64,000 bases of DNA from Candidatus Scybalocola faecigallinarum. GTDB taxonomy: Bacteria; Bacillota; Clostridia; Lachnospirales; Lachnospiraceae. Below the pieces are notes generated by a model, which was not told the DNA's origin, did not search any database, and saw only the letters and a program-made list of their open reading frames with translations. Within the stretch, counting starts at the first letter, position 1. Each line of letters opens with the position of its first letter. Below are positions 8,872 through 18,089 of the stretch, in pieces. A program made the position numbers and the translations under genes. The DNA lies in NCBI GenBank assembly GCA_018711005.1, contig DVIT01000027.1:62001-126000 (forward strand), in the 5' to 3' direction.

Positions 8872-11108
8872 ATGTTTTTAACCGATATGCCCCATTTATC
8901 CAAGATTATATTTACCGCTCCGGCTGGCAGACGTTAAGAGGCGTGCAAAATGCCGCCGGTGATGCGATTTTCGGGACTCAGGATAATGTGCTCCTGACGG
9001 CATCCACTGCATCGGGAAAGACTGAAGCGGCATTTTTCCCGATCCTGACGCTGCTGGAGGAGGATCCGCCGGCCAGTGTGGGCGTTTTATATATTGCCCC
9101 CTTAAAGGCACTGATCAATGACCAGTTTGAACGGCTGGAGGAGTTGTGCCAGGAAGCTGGGATCCCGGTGACCCGGTGGCATGGGGATGCGCCCCAGAGC
9201 CGGAAGCGGAAGCTTCTTAAGAAGCCTTCCGGCATTTTGCAGATCACACCGGAATCTCTGGAATCCTTAATGATCAACAAGCATATGGAAATCCCGTCCC
9301 TGTTTGGGGATCTGCGGTTTATCGTTATTGACGAGATCCATTCCTTGCTGCGGGGAGACCGGGGCATGCAGACCTTCTGCCTTATTGAGCGGCTTTGCAG
9401 GCTGGCCGGGTGCAGCCCGCGAAGGGTGGGGCTTTCTGCAACCATTGGAAATCCGGAAGCCGCCGGGCGTTTTCTTGCCGCAGGCAGCGGACGGGGGACC
9501 ATTATTCCCGGCTTTGACGGGGGTAAGGAAGTGTGGCGCCTGTCCATGGAGCATTTTTTTAATACAGACCCTCAGGCTGACGAGGGCAAGGCTGTGATGG
9601 AGGAAACGCCGGTTTTGGAGTTGGCCACAGATACTGCGCCTAAGGCGGCGGATCCGGGGATGGGGTATATTTTTGAACATACCCGGGGGAAAAAATGCCT
9701 GATCTTTACAAATTCCAGGGAAGAATGCGAGGCGGTCTGCCAAAGCCTGCGCCAGTATTGCGAGGCCAACCATGAGCCGGACCGGTTCCTGATCCATCAC
9801 GGAAATCTTTCCGCTTCCTATCGGGAAAGTGCAGAGGAGGAGATGAAGGATGATGAGTCCCTTATGTCTGTGTGCGCCACGGCTACCCTGGAGCTGGGGA
9901 TCGATATTGGGAAATTGGAGCGGGCCTTTCAGATTGACGCCCCGTTTACCGTGTCCGGATTTTTGCAGCGTATGGGCAGGACGGGACGTCGGGGAAGCCC
10001 TGCGGAAATGTGGTTTGTTATGCGGGAGAATCATCCTGAGCCACGAGCCATGCTTCCGGATATGATCCCATGGCATTTGATCCAGGGCATTGCATTGGTG
10101 CAGCTTTATATTGAGGAACGCTTTGTGGAGCCTCCAAGAACCGGGCGGCTGCCTTACAGCCTGCTGTACCACCAGACTATGAGTACCCTGGCTTCCTGCG
10201 GGGAGATGACGCCGGGAGAGCTTGCATCCCGGGTGCTTCCCCTGGCCTGCTTTCACACCATATCTCAGGAGGACTACCGTATTTTGCTCCGGCACCTGCT
10301 GGAAATTGACCATATTAGCCAGACGGAAAACGGAGGACTGATCGTAGGTCTTACGGGAGAGCGGATCGTCAATAACTACAAGTTTTATGCGGTATTTCAG
10401 GAAAATGTAGAATACAGTGTCCGGTCCGGGCCGGAAGAACTAGGGACCATCGTAAAGCCGCCGCCAGTGGGAGACAAAATCGCTATTGCCGGAAGGGTGT
10501 GGGTGGTAGAGGAGGTAGACCATAAAAAACGGGAGGTCTACTGTACCCTTGTAAAGGGAAATATCCCGGCCTATTTTGGCGATGTGGCAGGAGACATCCA
10601 CACCCATATTTTAGAGCGCATGTATGGCGTTTTATGTGAAGAAAAAAACTATCCCTATTTGATGCGCCATGCTGTGTGCAGGCTTCATGAGGCCCGGGAC
10701 ACTTTTCAAAAATCCGGGATCAAGGGCCATCCCTTAGTGCATTTAGGGGGAAATATGTGGGCTTTATTTCCATGGCTTGGCAGCTATGCATTCCTGGCCT
10801 TAGAGCGGTTTTTAAAAATACGCTGCGGGAAGCGGCTGGGCCTTAAAGGCTTAAGTCCCTCAAGGCCCTACTATCTCCAGTTTACTATGAAGGTCAGTGA
10901 GGAAGAATTTTATCAGATCACAGCAGAGGAAGCAAAGAAAGACTTTGATCCTCTGGAGCTTGTTTACCCGAAAGAAGTTCCTGTTTTTGAAAAGTATGAC
11001 GAGTACGTGCCTGAGGAATTGGTGCGTAAGGGCTTTTCCCTGGGGGTGCTGGATATTGAGGGGATGAAACAGCGGGTGATCGGATGGGAAAAATTACTGA
11101 AACTGTGA
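8868..11108 (+). CDS. Lhr-like DEAD/DEAH superfamily 2 helicase
   Basis: A 746-residue superfamily 2 helicase. Motif I is ASGKTE (about residues 48-53), motif II is DEIH (near 155), motif III is SATIGNP (near 190), and the second RecA domain carries FTNSREECEA and GFLQRMGRTGRRG (motif VI). DEIH and the domain order match the Lhr/BrxHI group. It is the third gene of the coupled cassette and should translocate on nucleic acid using ATP. Its last 15 bases overlap the convergent ABC exporter gene. No nuclease or methyltransferase gene is linked. Confidence 0.85.
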   Translation: MNVFNRYAPFIQDYIYRSGWQTLRGVQNAAGDAIFGTQDNVLLTASTASGKTEAAFFPILTLLEEDPPASVGVLYIAPLKALINDQFERLEELCQEAGIPVTRWHGDAPQSRKRKLLKKPSGILQITPESLESLMINKHMEIPSLFGDLRFIVIDEIHSLLRGDRGMQTFCLIERLCRLAGCSPRRVGLSATIGNPEAAGRFLAAGSGRGTIIPGFDGGKEVWRLSMEHFFNTDPQADEGKAVMEETPVLELATDTAPKAADPGMGYIFEHTRGKKCLIFTNSREECEAVCQSLRQYCEANHEPDRFLIHHGNLSASYRESAEEEMKDDESLMSVCATATLELGIDIGKLERAFQIDAPFTVSGFLQRMGRTGRRGSPAEMWFVMRENHPEPRAMLPDMIPWHLIQGIALVQLYIEERFVEPPRTGRLPYSLLYHQTMSTLASCGEMTPGELASRVLPLACFHTISQEDYRILLRHLLEIDHISQTENGGLIVGLTGERIVNNYKFYAVFQENVEYSVRSGPEELGTIVKPPPVGDKIAIAGRVWVVEEVDHKKREVYCTLVKGNIPAYFGDVAGDIHTHILERMYGVLCEEKNYPYLMRHAVCRLHEARDTFQKSGIKGHPLVHLGGNMWALFPWLGSYAFLALERFLKIRCGKRLGLKGLSPSRPYYLQFTMKVSEEEFYQITAEEAKKDFDPLELVYPKEVPVFEKYDEYVPEELVRKGFSLGVLDIEGMKQRVIGWEKLLKL

Positions 11109-12956
11109 GTAATACAGCTTCGCATACAATCCGCCCTGTCTGAGCAGTGTTTCATGATTCCCCTGTTCCACAATATCGCCGCCGTGGACTACAAGAATGT
11201 GGTCGGCATTTTGGATGGTGGACAGGCGGTGGGCAATGACAAAGCATGTTTTTCCTTCCATAAGTGCGTACATGGCCTGCTGGATCTTTTCCTCTGTCTG
11301 GGTGTCCACATTGGAAGTGGCTTCATCTAAAATAAGCATTTTGGAGTCTAAAAGCATGGCCCGGGCGATGGTAAGCATTTGCTTCTGGCCTTTGGAAAGG
11401 CCGGAGCCGTCTCCGGTAAGGACAGTGTCATAGCCGTGGGGCATTTGCATAATGGCTTCATGAATATGGGCGGCCTTGCAGGCATTGACCACATCTTCCA
11501 TAGTAGCATCCTCTTTTCCGTAGGAAATGTTTTCATAAATGGTGCCTGTAAACAGCCATGTGTCCTGAAGGACCATAGTGTAGGCCCGGCGGAGACTGCT
11601 GCGGGTAAGCTTGGAAATTTCTTTCCCGTCTACAGTGATGCTTCCGGACCAGGGATCATAAAAGCGCATCAGCAGGTTGATCAGCGTTGTTTTCCCTGCT
11701 CCGGTAGGCCCGACAATAGCTGTCAGGCTTCCGGGAGCGGCATGAAAGCTCAGGTCATGGATCACCGGCTGGCCGTCCAGATAGCCGAACTGAACATGAT
11801 CCATACGCACATCCCCCTGAACATCTTTAAGTTCTATGGCGTCAGGTGCATCGGCAGGTTCCGGCGCCTCGTCAATAAGGCGGAAAACGCGTTCTGCGGC
11901 AGCAGTAGCCGACTGGAGTTCGCTTAAAATGTTGGCAGCCTCGTTAATGGGGCCGGAAAATTTCCGGGAATACAGCACAAAGGAGGACAGATTCCCAAGG
12001 GAAATACTTTGAAAAAGGTACAGGATCGCGCCAAGGACGCTGACAAGGGACAGTGACAGGTTATTAATAAAGTTGACGGACGGTCCGGTCATGCTTCCGT
12101 AATAGTCCGCATTGTAGTACGCGTCTACGGCTTCTGTATTTTTCACATCAAAACGTCCGATCATGGTTTCTTCCTGGTGGTAAGCTTTGATGGTTTTCTG
12201 GCCGCTGATGATTTCCTCAGAATAGCCGTTAAGTTCCCCAAGCTTGGCTGACCGCTTCCTGAAAAGAGGGCGTACCTTCCGGGTCATGTACCGGGTCAGG
12301 AAAATGGATGCCGGGATAGTAATGGCAAACACGGATACAAGTAGCGGGGCGATCAAAAGCATCATGATCAGGGATCCGATCACAGTAATAACACTGGTGC
12401 AGATCTGGAGAAGGTCATTGGACAAAGAGGCATTGACCGTGTCAATATCATAGGAAATACGGCTGACAATGTCTCCGGTCTGGGTTTTGTCAAAGTAGCC
12501 TACAGGCAGCCCCATTAATGTATGAAATACATCCTTGCGCATTTGGTAAATAATACGCTGGCTGAACCGGATGGTGATCCGGGTCAGAATGTACATGAGC
12601 AGCGAGGACACGGCGTAAAAAAGGATCATTAATCCTGCATAGAAAAAGACTTTTGGAAAGTCAACATCGTTAGGGCCGTGGATGGCGTCAATAGCATAGC
12701 CGGACAGCATTGGCCCGATGAGCCCAAGCAGGTTGCTGACAATGGTAAGGAATAAGGCCAGAAACAGCAGCCATTTGTAGCGGTATAAATAGCTCCACAG
12801 GCGGATCAGCACATAGCGTCGGTCTCTGGGCTTTTCTTTGGTATATTTTTCGTCCTCCGCAGACACGCTGCCTTTTCCGAAAAATGAAAAGGTATTTGCT
12901 TTTTCTTGTTTTCTTTCACGGTCTTTTGTTTTTTCAAATGTTTCCTTCCGGCGCAC
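11094..12956 (-). CDS. ABC exporter half-transporter with the canonical ATPase site
   Basis: A 620-residue half-transporter with an N-terminal six-helix membrane domain and a C-terminal nucleotide-binding domain (GPTGAGKTT, LILDEATSNVD). The signature is LSKGQKQ, not LSGGQ. Walker B ends in the catalytic Glu. Together with the upstream partner, which has Asp there, this fits a heterodimeric exporter of the BmrCD/TM287-288 type with one degenerate site. The GTG at 12956 is preferred because the earlier GTG at 12965 sits inside the ribosome site. The gene overlaps its partner by 23 bases. The substrate is unknown; drugs or lipids are usual. Confidence 0.87.
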   Translation of the reverse strand: MRRKETFEKTKDRERKQEKANTFSFFGKGSVSAEDEKYTKEKPRDRRYVLIRLWSYLYRYKWLLFLALFLTIVSNLLGLIGPMLSGYAIDAIHGPNDVDFPKVFFYAGLMILFYAVSSLLMYILTRITIRFSQRIIYQMRKDVFHTLMGLPVGYFDKTQTGDIVSRISYDIDTVNASLSNDLLQICTSVITVIGSLIMMLLIAPLLVSVFAITIPASIFLTRYMTRKVRPLFRKRSAKLGELNGYSEEIISGQKTIKAYHQEETMIGRFDVKNTEAVDAYYNADYYGSMTGPSVNFINNLSLSLVSVLGAILYLFQSISLGNLSSFVLYSRKFSGPINEAANILSELQSATAAAERVFRLIDEAPEPADAPDAIELKDVQGDVRMDHVQFGYLDGQPVIHDLSFHAAPGSLTAIVGPTGAGKTTLINLLMRFYDPWSGSITVDGKEISKLTRSSLRRAYTMVLQDTWLFTGTIYENISYGKEDATMEDVVNACKAAHIHEAIMQMPHGYDTVLTGDGSGLSKGQKQMLTIARAMLLDSKMLILDEATSNVDTQTEEKIQQAMYALMEGKTCFVIAHRLSTIQNADHILVVHGGDIVEQGNHETLLRQGGLYAKLYYSQFQ

Positions 12957-14736
12957 CGTCCTCACCTCCTTTGCTGTTTAATGGGTTTATTTTATGAACG
13001 TTTGGGCTGCTTTTTTCAGGATTGCGGTCATCCTGTCCCATTTGGGAAATGCTGATTTTTTGGTAGGCAGGGCAGGAGGCCATCAGCTCATCATGAGTGC
13101 CATAGCCGATCTCACGGCCATTTTCCAGCACAAGGATATGATCAGCATGACGGATGGAGCTGGCCCGCTGAGCCACGATAATGGTTGTGGTTTCACTGAA
13201 ATTTTTAGCCAGAGCCTGGCGCAGCCGTGCGTCTGTCTGGTAATCCAGGGCGCTGGAGGAATCGTCTAAGATCAGGATCTGAGGGTGGGCGGCCAATGCC
13301 CGGGCAATCAGCACCCGCTGTTTTTGTCCGCCGCTTAAGTTAGAGCCGCGGATCGTCAGGCGGCTTTTGGCGCCGTCCTCCAGTTCCCGGATAAATGGCC
13401 GTGCCTGAGCGCAATCAATAGCCTGCTCAATGGCTTCATCGTCCATTTCCCGGCCAAAACGGATATTTTCTTCAATGGTATCGGCAAACAGTACATCATT
13501 TTGGAAAACAATGCCGAACTTTTCATGAAGCTCTCCTAAAGGAATCCCCTGAATATCATCGCCGTCAATACGGATCGTTCCTTCATCCGGATCGTAGAAG
13601 CGGATCAAAAGGTTAATGACCGTGCTTTTGCCGCAGCCGGTAGCGCCGATAATGCCCAGTGTTTCTCCTTTCTTTAAGGCAAAGGAAATATCGGATACAA
13701 CTTCCGACCGTCCCACATGATAGGCAAAGGATACATGGTCAAATTCAATGTGATAAGGAGAATCCCTGTGATCCTTTTGGGAAAGATGAAGATCCTCCGG
13801 CGTGTCCAGCACATCACTGATCCGTCTGGCAGAGGCGGAGCCTTTGGAAAACATCATAAACATACGGTTAATGGATAAAAGGGCATTTAATATAATAGTA
13901 AAGTAGGTCAAAAAGGCCAGGATCGTTCCCGGCTGGGTGTGACCGGCATTGACCCGGAAGGCTCCGGCGACAACAACAAGTGTCAGGCCCAGGTTCAGGA
14001 AAAGGTTCATTAATGGGCTGCTGGCCGCCATAGTGACGGAAGCTTTTGTTTCTTTTTCAACAATATTTTTGTTGGCCTCATCAAAACGGTTTTTCTCGTA
14101 CTCTGTTTTGGACAGTGCCTTAATGACCCGGATACCGGAGGCATTTTCCCGCACGACCCGGACCATCCGGTCCACAGCCTGCTGAAGCCGGGTATATAAC
14201 GGGATGCCCTTCCGGGAAATATAAAATACCGTAACACCGACAAAAGGCAAAACGGCCATAAGCACTAATGTGAGGACCGGTTCCATAAACATGGACATGG
14301 CAATGCCGCCTAAAAGCAGGATAGGCGCACGAATGCCCAGACGCTGCATCATACCGATCATCTGGTGGATATTGTAAGTGTCAGAAGTCAGCCGGGATTC
14401 CAGGGATGCGATAGTAAATGTATCGGTCTGCCGGCAGGAAAGATAAGAAATCTTCCGGAAAAGATCATGTCGCATGCGCTGGGTTGTATCCCTGGCCACG
14501 CGGGCTGCCATCCGGTTGGCAACTACGTTGCCTGTCCAGGCGATAACGGAACAGACCAGCATAAGAAAACCGTAAAATAAAATTTCCCCCATATTTTCTT
14601 TTGGCACGATCACATCGATCAGATAGGACAGGATCCATGGCAAAAACAGATCCATGATCGTCCCGGTAAATTTAATGGTAACCCCCAGGATCATGCGGGG
14701 AACATAGGGGCGCAGATAAAAAAATACCTTCTTCAA
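12934..14736 (-). CDS. ABC exporter half-transporter with the degenerate Walker B
   Basis: A 600-residue membrane/ATPase half-transporter. Walker A is GATGCGKST and the signature is LSGGQKQR, but Walker B reads LILDDSSSALD, with Asp in place of the catalytic Glu. That is the pattern of the degenerate half in heterodimeric exporters. The start is taken as TTG at 14736, seven bases after GAGGAGG on the minus strand; a longer ATG-led reading to 14820 has no ribosome site and covers likely promoter DNA. It is the first gene of a two-gene minus-strand operon. Confidence 0.85.
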   Translation of the reverse strand: MKKVFFYLRPYVPRMILGVTIKFTGTIMDLFLPWILSYLIDVIVPKENMGEILFYGFLMLVCSVIAWTGNVVANRMAARVARDTTQRMRHDLFRKISYLSCRQTDTFTIASLESRLTSDTYNIHQMIGMMQRLGIRAPILLLGGIAMSMFMEPVLTLVLMAVLPFVGVTVFYISRKGIPLYTRLQQAVDRMVRVVRENASGIRVIKALSKTEYEKNRFDEANKNIVEKETKASVTMAASSPLMNLFLNLGLTLVVVAGAFRVNAGHTQPGTILAFLTYFTIILNALLSINRMFMMFSKGSASARRISDVLDTPEDLHLSQKDHRDSPYHIEFDHVSFAYHVGRSEVVSDISFALKKGETLGIIGATGCGKSTVINLLIRFYDPDEGTIRIDGDDIQGIPLGELHEKFGIVFQNDVLFADTIEENIRFGREMDDEAIEQAIDCAQARPFIRELEDGAKSRLTIRGSNLSGGQKQRVLIARALAAHPQILILDDSSSALDYQTDARLRQALAKNFSETTTIIVAQRASSIRHADHILVLENGREIGYGTHDELMASCPAYQKISISQMGQDDRNPEKSSPNVHKINPLNSKGGEDGAPEGNI

Positions 14737-14803
14737 ACCAATGCCTCCTCGGTTGATGATTACCGCAGCCCGTAGGCATACGGCCGTATAATTAGGCGGC
14801 ACA

Positions 14804-14826
14804 CAATATTGCGGATGCAATTATTG
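14804..14826. promoter_or_regulatory. operator-like inverted repeat upstream of the ABC exporter
   Basis: CAATATTGC (14804-14812) faces GCAATTATTG (14817-14826) across four bases, with one unpaired base. It lies 68 bp upstream of the exporter start. Such exporters are often under MarR-type control, but no regulator gene is adjacent. Confidence 0.35.
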
Positions 14827-14889
14827 TATATGCAACTATATAAAATAAGCATACTCTTACAGAGGGGAAAAGTCAATGGATTTTTCCTA

Positions 14890-14918
14890 TTGACATGTAC
14901 ATTCCTGAGTGTTATGCT
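14890..14918 (+). promoter_or_regulatory. strong sigma-A promoter of the ABC-F leader
   Basis: TTGACA (14890-14895) and TATGCT (14913-14918) are exactly 17 bp apart. The next full-length gene is at 15440, so the transcript would have a leader of about 515 nt. Confidence 0.75.
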
Positions 14919-14976
14919 AACAGCGTCAGGAGCGTATACAGCTCCATTGGATCTAAGATGAAAAAGAGGTGAAACA

Positions 14977-15211
14977 ATGATTATTCGATAATCTGAGACG
15001 AAAAGATACTGACAAATTTGCAGGGCGATATGTGCAGGCTTTGGAAAAACAGCCTTTACGAAAATGTCTGTCAGCGGGACGATTAAAGTCTGTCCCGGGC
15101 CAAGCTGTGTCCCTGGACCAGTTCCTTTTGGAGAAAGATTATCGTATATATCATTGCTATATTCAGCGGCAGCATTTTTTGCCGGAAGGTGGGATGTGTC
15201 AGGTGTTTTAA
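14977..15211 (+). pseudogene. four-codon uORF, or frameshifted small gene, in the ABC-F leader
   Basis: AGAGGTG followed by ATG at 14977 is an excellent start, but the frame ends after four codons (MIIR, stop 14989-14991). One frame over, an open reading frame runs from 14981 to a TAA at 15209-15211. It encodes a plausible polar protein (DNLRRKDTDKFAGRYVQAL and onward, about 76 codons) with no start codon of its own. Deleting one base just after the ATG would join the two. So this is either a small gene broken by a frameshift or sequencing error, or a true short leader peptide used in attenuation. I do not recognise the protein. Confidence 0.45.
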
Positions 15212-15328
15212 AACCATGGCACGTTTCATATGAAGTTGTCCGGCAGCAGAGCAAGGCGGTGGCCTTGCAGCATGCAGCAGGATGACTTCCTGTGTCCGTC
15301 TGCCCAAAAACCATAGGATGCATAGATA

Positions 15329-15368
15329 CGGCCCTTTCTCCGCAGGTGGGAAAGGGCCGCTGCTTTTT
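15329..15368 (+). terminator. intrinsic terminator inside the ABC-F leader
   Basis: CGGCCCTTTC (15329-15338) pairs with GAAAGGGCCG (15350-15359), followed by CTGC and TTTTT (15364-15368). It sits 72 bp before the ABC-F start and downstream of the uORF, which is the layout of a transcription attenuator. No competing antiterminator was worked out. Confidence 0.7.
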
Positions 15369-15439
15369 GAGGGAAAGTTTGCGAAGCTGGTATACGGACA
15401 CGATCGCCCGTCCGGATATAAGAAACGGGGGATGCGTAT

Positions 15440-16978
15440 ATGCTTCAGATTAAGAATTTAACAATATCACATAAAAAAGACTTAAAAACATTAGTACAGG
15501 ATTTTACATGGACATTAAATCCGGGAGATAAAGCGGCGGTCATTGGGGAGGAAGGCAATGGCAAGTCTACATTTTTAAAGCTTTTGTATGATCCGGGGCT
15601 GGTGGAAGATTATGTGGAGTATTCCGGTGAGATTTATAAAGGCAATTTAAAGCTGGGCTATCTGCCGCAGGAGCTGGACCGGCGCTACAGCGCTATGAGC
15701 ATTTTAAATTTCTTTGAGGAATGCGATGCATTTTATCAGTATACCTATAATGAGCTGTCAGATATTGCCCGGGGCCTTGGCCTTGACGCTCAGATGTTTT
15801 TCAGTGACCAAAAGATGGGAACTTTATCCGGCGGTGAAAAGGTAAAGCTTGGGATGGCAAAGATTCTGGCGGAAAATCCGGATGTGCTGCTCCTTGATGA
15901 GCCGTCCAATGACATTGACCTGGAAACCTTAACATGGCTGGAAACATTTATTAAAAACTATGATCGGCCTATTTTATATGTATCTCATGATGAAACGCTT
16001 TTGGAAAATACAGCCAATGTGATCATCCATTTTGAACAGCTTCGGAGAAAAACATTGCCCCGCCATACGGTGGCCCGGTCGGATTACGGGTCTTATGTGC
16101 GGGAGCGTCTGGCAAAAATGGATCATCAGGCCCAGATGGCGCGGAAAGAGGAAAGTGATTATAAAAAACAGCAGGAGCGGTACCGCCAGATCATGCAGAA
16201 GGTGGAGCATCAGCAAAGCAGTATATCCCGTCAGGATCCCCATGGAGGACGGCTGCTGAAGAAAAAAATGCATGCAGTAAAGTCTATGGGACGGCGTATG
16301 GAGCGGGAGCATGAAGGCATGACCCAGATGCCGGATACAGAGGATGCCATTATGCCTTCATGGATCGGGGATACAGGACTTCCTGCCGGAAAGACGGTGC
16401 TGGATTTTTACAGAGACATCCTTTATGCCCCGTCAGAGCCGGAGCGGATCCTTGCTAAAGACATTCATTTAAAGATCGTCGGGCCGGAAAAGCTTTGTAT
16501 CGTAGGGCCTAATGGTGCGGGAAAAACCACCCTTTTGCGTATGATCGCCCGGGAGCTTTTAGAGCGGAAGGATATTCGGGCCGTTTATATGCCTCAAAAT
16601 TATGAGGATCAGATGGACTTTTCCATAACTCCGGTGGATTTTCTTGAAACTACCGGAGAGAAGGCGGCCATCAGCCGGGTGCGAACATTTCTTGGAAGCA
16701 TGAAATATACCCCTGATGAAATGTTCCACCCTATCCGGGATCTTTCCGGGGGACAAAAGGCAAAGCTGTTTTTTGTAAAAATGATCCTGGATGGGGCCAA
16801 TGTGCTTGTGCTGGATGAGCCGACCCGAAATTTTTCGCCCCTTTCCAATCCGGTGATCCGCCAGATCCTTCAGGAATTTCAGGGCTGTATTATCAGCATT
16901 TCCCATGACCGGAAATATATTTCTCAGGTGTGTGACCGGGTCTGCCGCTTCACACCTCATGGGCTGGATCCGGCGTAG
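15440..16978 (+). CDS. ABC-F family ATPase, possible ribosome-protection protein
   Basis: A 512-residue soluble protein with two ATPase domains and no membrane segments. First domain: GEEGNGKST and LSGGEKVKLGMAKIL with LLLDEPSNDID. Second domain: GPNGAGKTT, LSGGQKAKLF and LVLDEPTRNFSPLS. The charged linker between them (about residues 205-290) is long, as in ABC-F proteins. ABC-F members act on the ribosome, and some rescue it from macrolide, lincosamide, streptogramin or pleuromutilin drugs. A leader with uORF and terminator, as here, is typical of inducible resistance ABC-F genes. The actual resistance profile is not known. Confidence 0.82.
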   Translation: MLQIKNLTISHKKDLKTLVQDFTWTLNPGDKAAVIGEEGNGKSTFLKLLYDPGLVEDYVEYSGEIYKGNLKLGYLPQELDRRYSAMSILNFFEECDAFYQYTYNELSDIARGLGLDAQMFFSDQKMGTLSGGEKVKLGMAKILAENPDVLLLDEPSNDIDLETLTWLETFIKNYDRPILYVSHDETLLENTANVIIHFEQLRRKTLPRHTVARSDYGSYVRERLAKMDHQAQMARKEESDYKKQQERYRQIMQKVEHQQSSISRQDPHGGRLLKKKMHAVKSMGRRMEREHEGMTQMPDTEDAIMPSWIGDTGLPAGKTVLDFYRDILYAPSEPERILAKDIHLKIVGPEKLCIVGPNGAGKTTLLRMIARELLERKDIRAVYMPQNYEDQMDFSITPVDFLETTGEKAAISRVRTFLGSMKYTPDEMFHPIRDLSGGQKAKLFFVKMILDGANVLVLDEPTRNFSPLSNPVIRQILQEFQGCIISISHDRKYISQVCDRVCRFTPHGLDPA

Positions 16979-17129
16979 CCGTACAGGGCGCCGGATTGCC
17001 GGTCTGACAGGCCAGGCTTAAGGCAGCCAGCGCCTGGGCCGGAAGATAGAAAAACCACACAAAAAAAGCACAGATAAAGGGAACAATGCACACAGGCCTT
17101 TGACCTGCATTGCCGGGTTTGAAATCCAT
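16950..17129 (-). CDS. small predicted membrane protein
   Basis: A 59-residue reading frame starting at ATG 17129 with AGGAGG eight bases upstream. It has one hydrophobic segment (VCIVPFICAFFVWFFYLPAQ, about residues 13-32) and a Pro/Cys-rich tail. It overlaps the 3' end of the ABC-F gene by 29 bases on the opposite strand. I recognise no family. The good ribosome site and clear membrane segment are the only support. Confidence 0.45.
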   Translation of the reverse strand: MDFKPGNAGQRPVCIVPFICAFFVWFFYLPAQALAALSLACQTGNPAPCTATPDPAHEV

Positions 17130-17210
17130 GGTTTTAACCTCCTGCAAGTAATATACGCTGCTTTTGGGGCGGAATATACATGGGATAAAATGAGAATAGG
17201 AGATGGTTTT

Positions 17211-18065
17211 ATGTTAAAGGCAACCGCACTGGCAGAAAACAGGGACGGTCACGGACTTTTAGGGGAGCATGGCCTGTCCGTTTATATTGAGTACGGCAGT
17301 ACAAAGCTGCTGTTAGATGCCGGAACTACAGAACTTTTTGCAGATCATGCCAAAGCTTTGGGGATCCATCTGGAAAATGTTGACATTGCTGTGCTGTCTC
17401 ATGCCCATTATGATCACAGCGGCGGCTTTGAACGTTTTTTCAGGGAAAACTCAAAGGCCGGGCTATGGCTTAGGGAAAGCTGCAAGGAAAACTGCTACCG
17501 TCAGTCCTCAAAAGGCATGAAATATATTGGGATACCCAGGGGATTTTTAGAAACTTACAGGGAACGGCTGCATTTTATCCGGGAAGATACGGCCCTTGCT
17601 CCCGGCATCTGGAGCATTGGCCATCATATGGACCATATGGCGGAAAAAGGCCAAAGGGCGAAAATGTACCGTCAGGAAAACGGGGAATGGAAATTTGACG
17701 ATTTTTCCCATGAGCAGAGCCTTGTATTTGAAACCGACCGGGGGCTGGTTATTTTTAACAGCTGCTGTCATGGCGGCCCGGGGGACATTATCCGGGAGAC
17801 CGGCGCGCGGCCATGCCTTGGGAATCGTCCGGTGTATGCCCTGGTGGGCGGCTTTCATTTAAAGGATATTATGCGGGATCCCTCCATGAATGGGGAGGAG
17901 AAGCGCCAAAAGATCCATATGCTTGGACGGGATCTTTTAGACAGTGGCTGCGCCCGCTTTTACACCGGGCACTGTACAGGGGATGAGGCATTTGAATGCT
18001 TAAAAGAGGTGCTTGGGGACCGGCTTTATTACTTTGGGACCGGAGACTGTATAGAGTTTCAGTAG
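17211..18065 (+). CDS. MBL-fold metallo-hydrolase, DHPP-synthase-like group
   Basis: A 284-residue metallo-beta-lactamase-fold enzyme. The metal motif is HAHYDHSGG, with further ligands in FNSCCHGG and in YTGHCTGDEAF near the end. This subgroup is usually labelled 7,8-dihydropterin-6-methyl-4-(ribofuranosyl)aminobenzene 5'-phosphate synthase-like, although most bacterial members have no proven substrate. ATG 17211 is chosen because AGGAGA lies seven bases upstream. It stands alone between the ABC-F gene and the convergent argG gene. Confidence 0.83.
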   Translation: MLKATALAENRDGHGLLGEHGLSVYIEYGSTKLLLDAGTTELFADHAKALGIHLENVDIAVLSHAHYDHSGGFERFFRENSKAGLWLRESCKENCYRQSSKGMKYIGIPRGFLETYRERLHFIREDTALAPGIWSIGHHMDHMAEKGQRAKMYRQENGEWKFDDFSHEQSLVFETDRGLVIFNSCCHGGPGDIIRETGARPCLGNRPVYALVGGFHLKDIMRDPSMNGEEKRQKIHMLGRDLLDSGCARFYTGHCTGDEAFECLKEVLGDRLYYFGTGDCIEFQ

Positions 18066-18089
18066 AAGTTAAGATGAAAACAAAAAGGC

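Noticed and set aside
9267-10313. Long minus-strand frame of 348 codons
   Set aside because: It lies wholly inside the helicase gene and its composition is not protein-like.
15064-15285. Plus-strand 73-codon frame in the ABC-F leader
   Set aside because: It has no ribosome site and low-complexity sequence; the other frame (14981-15211) looks more like protein.
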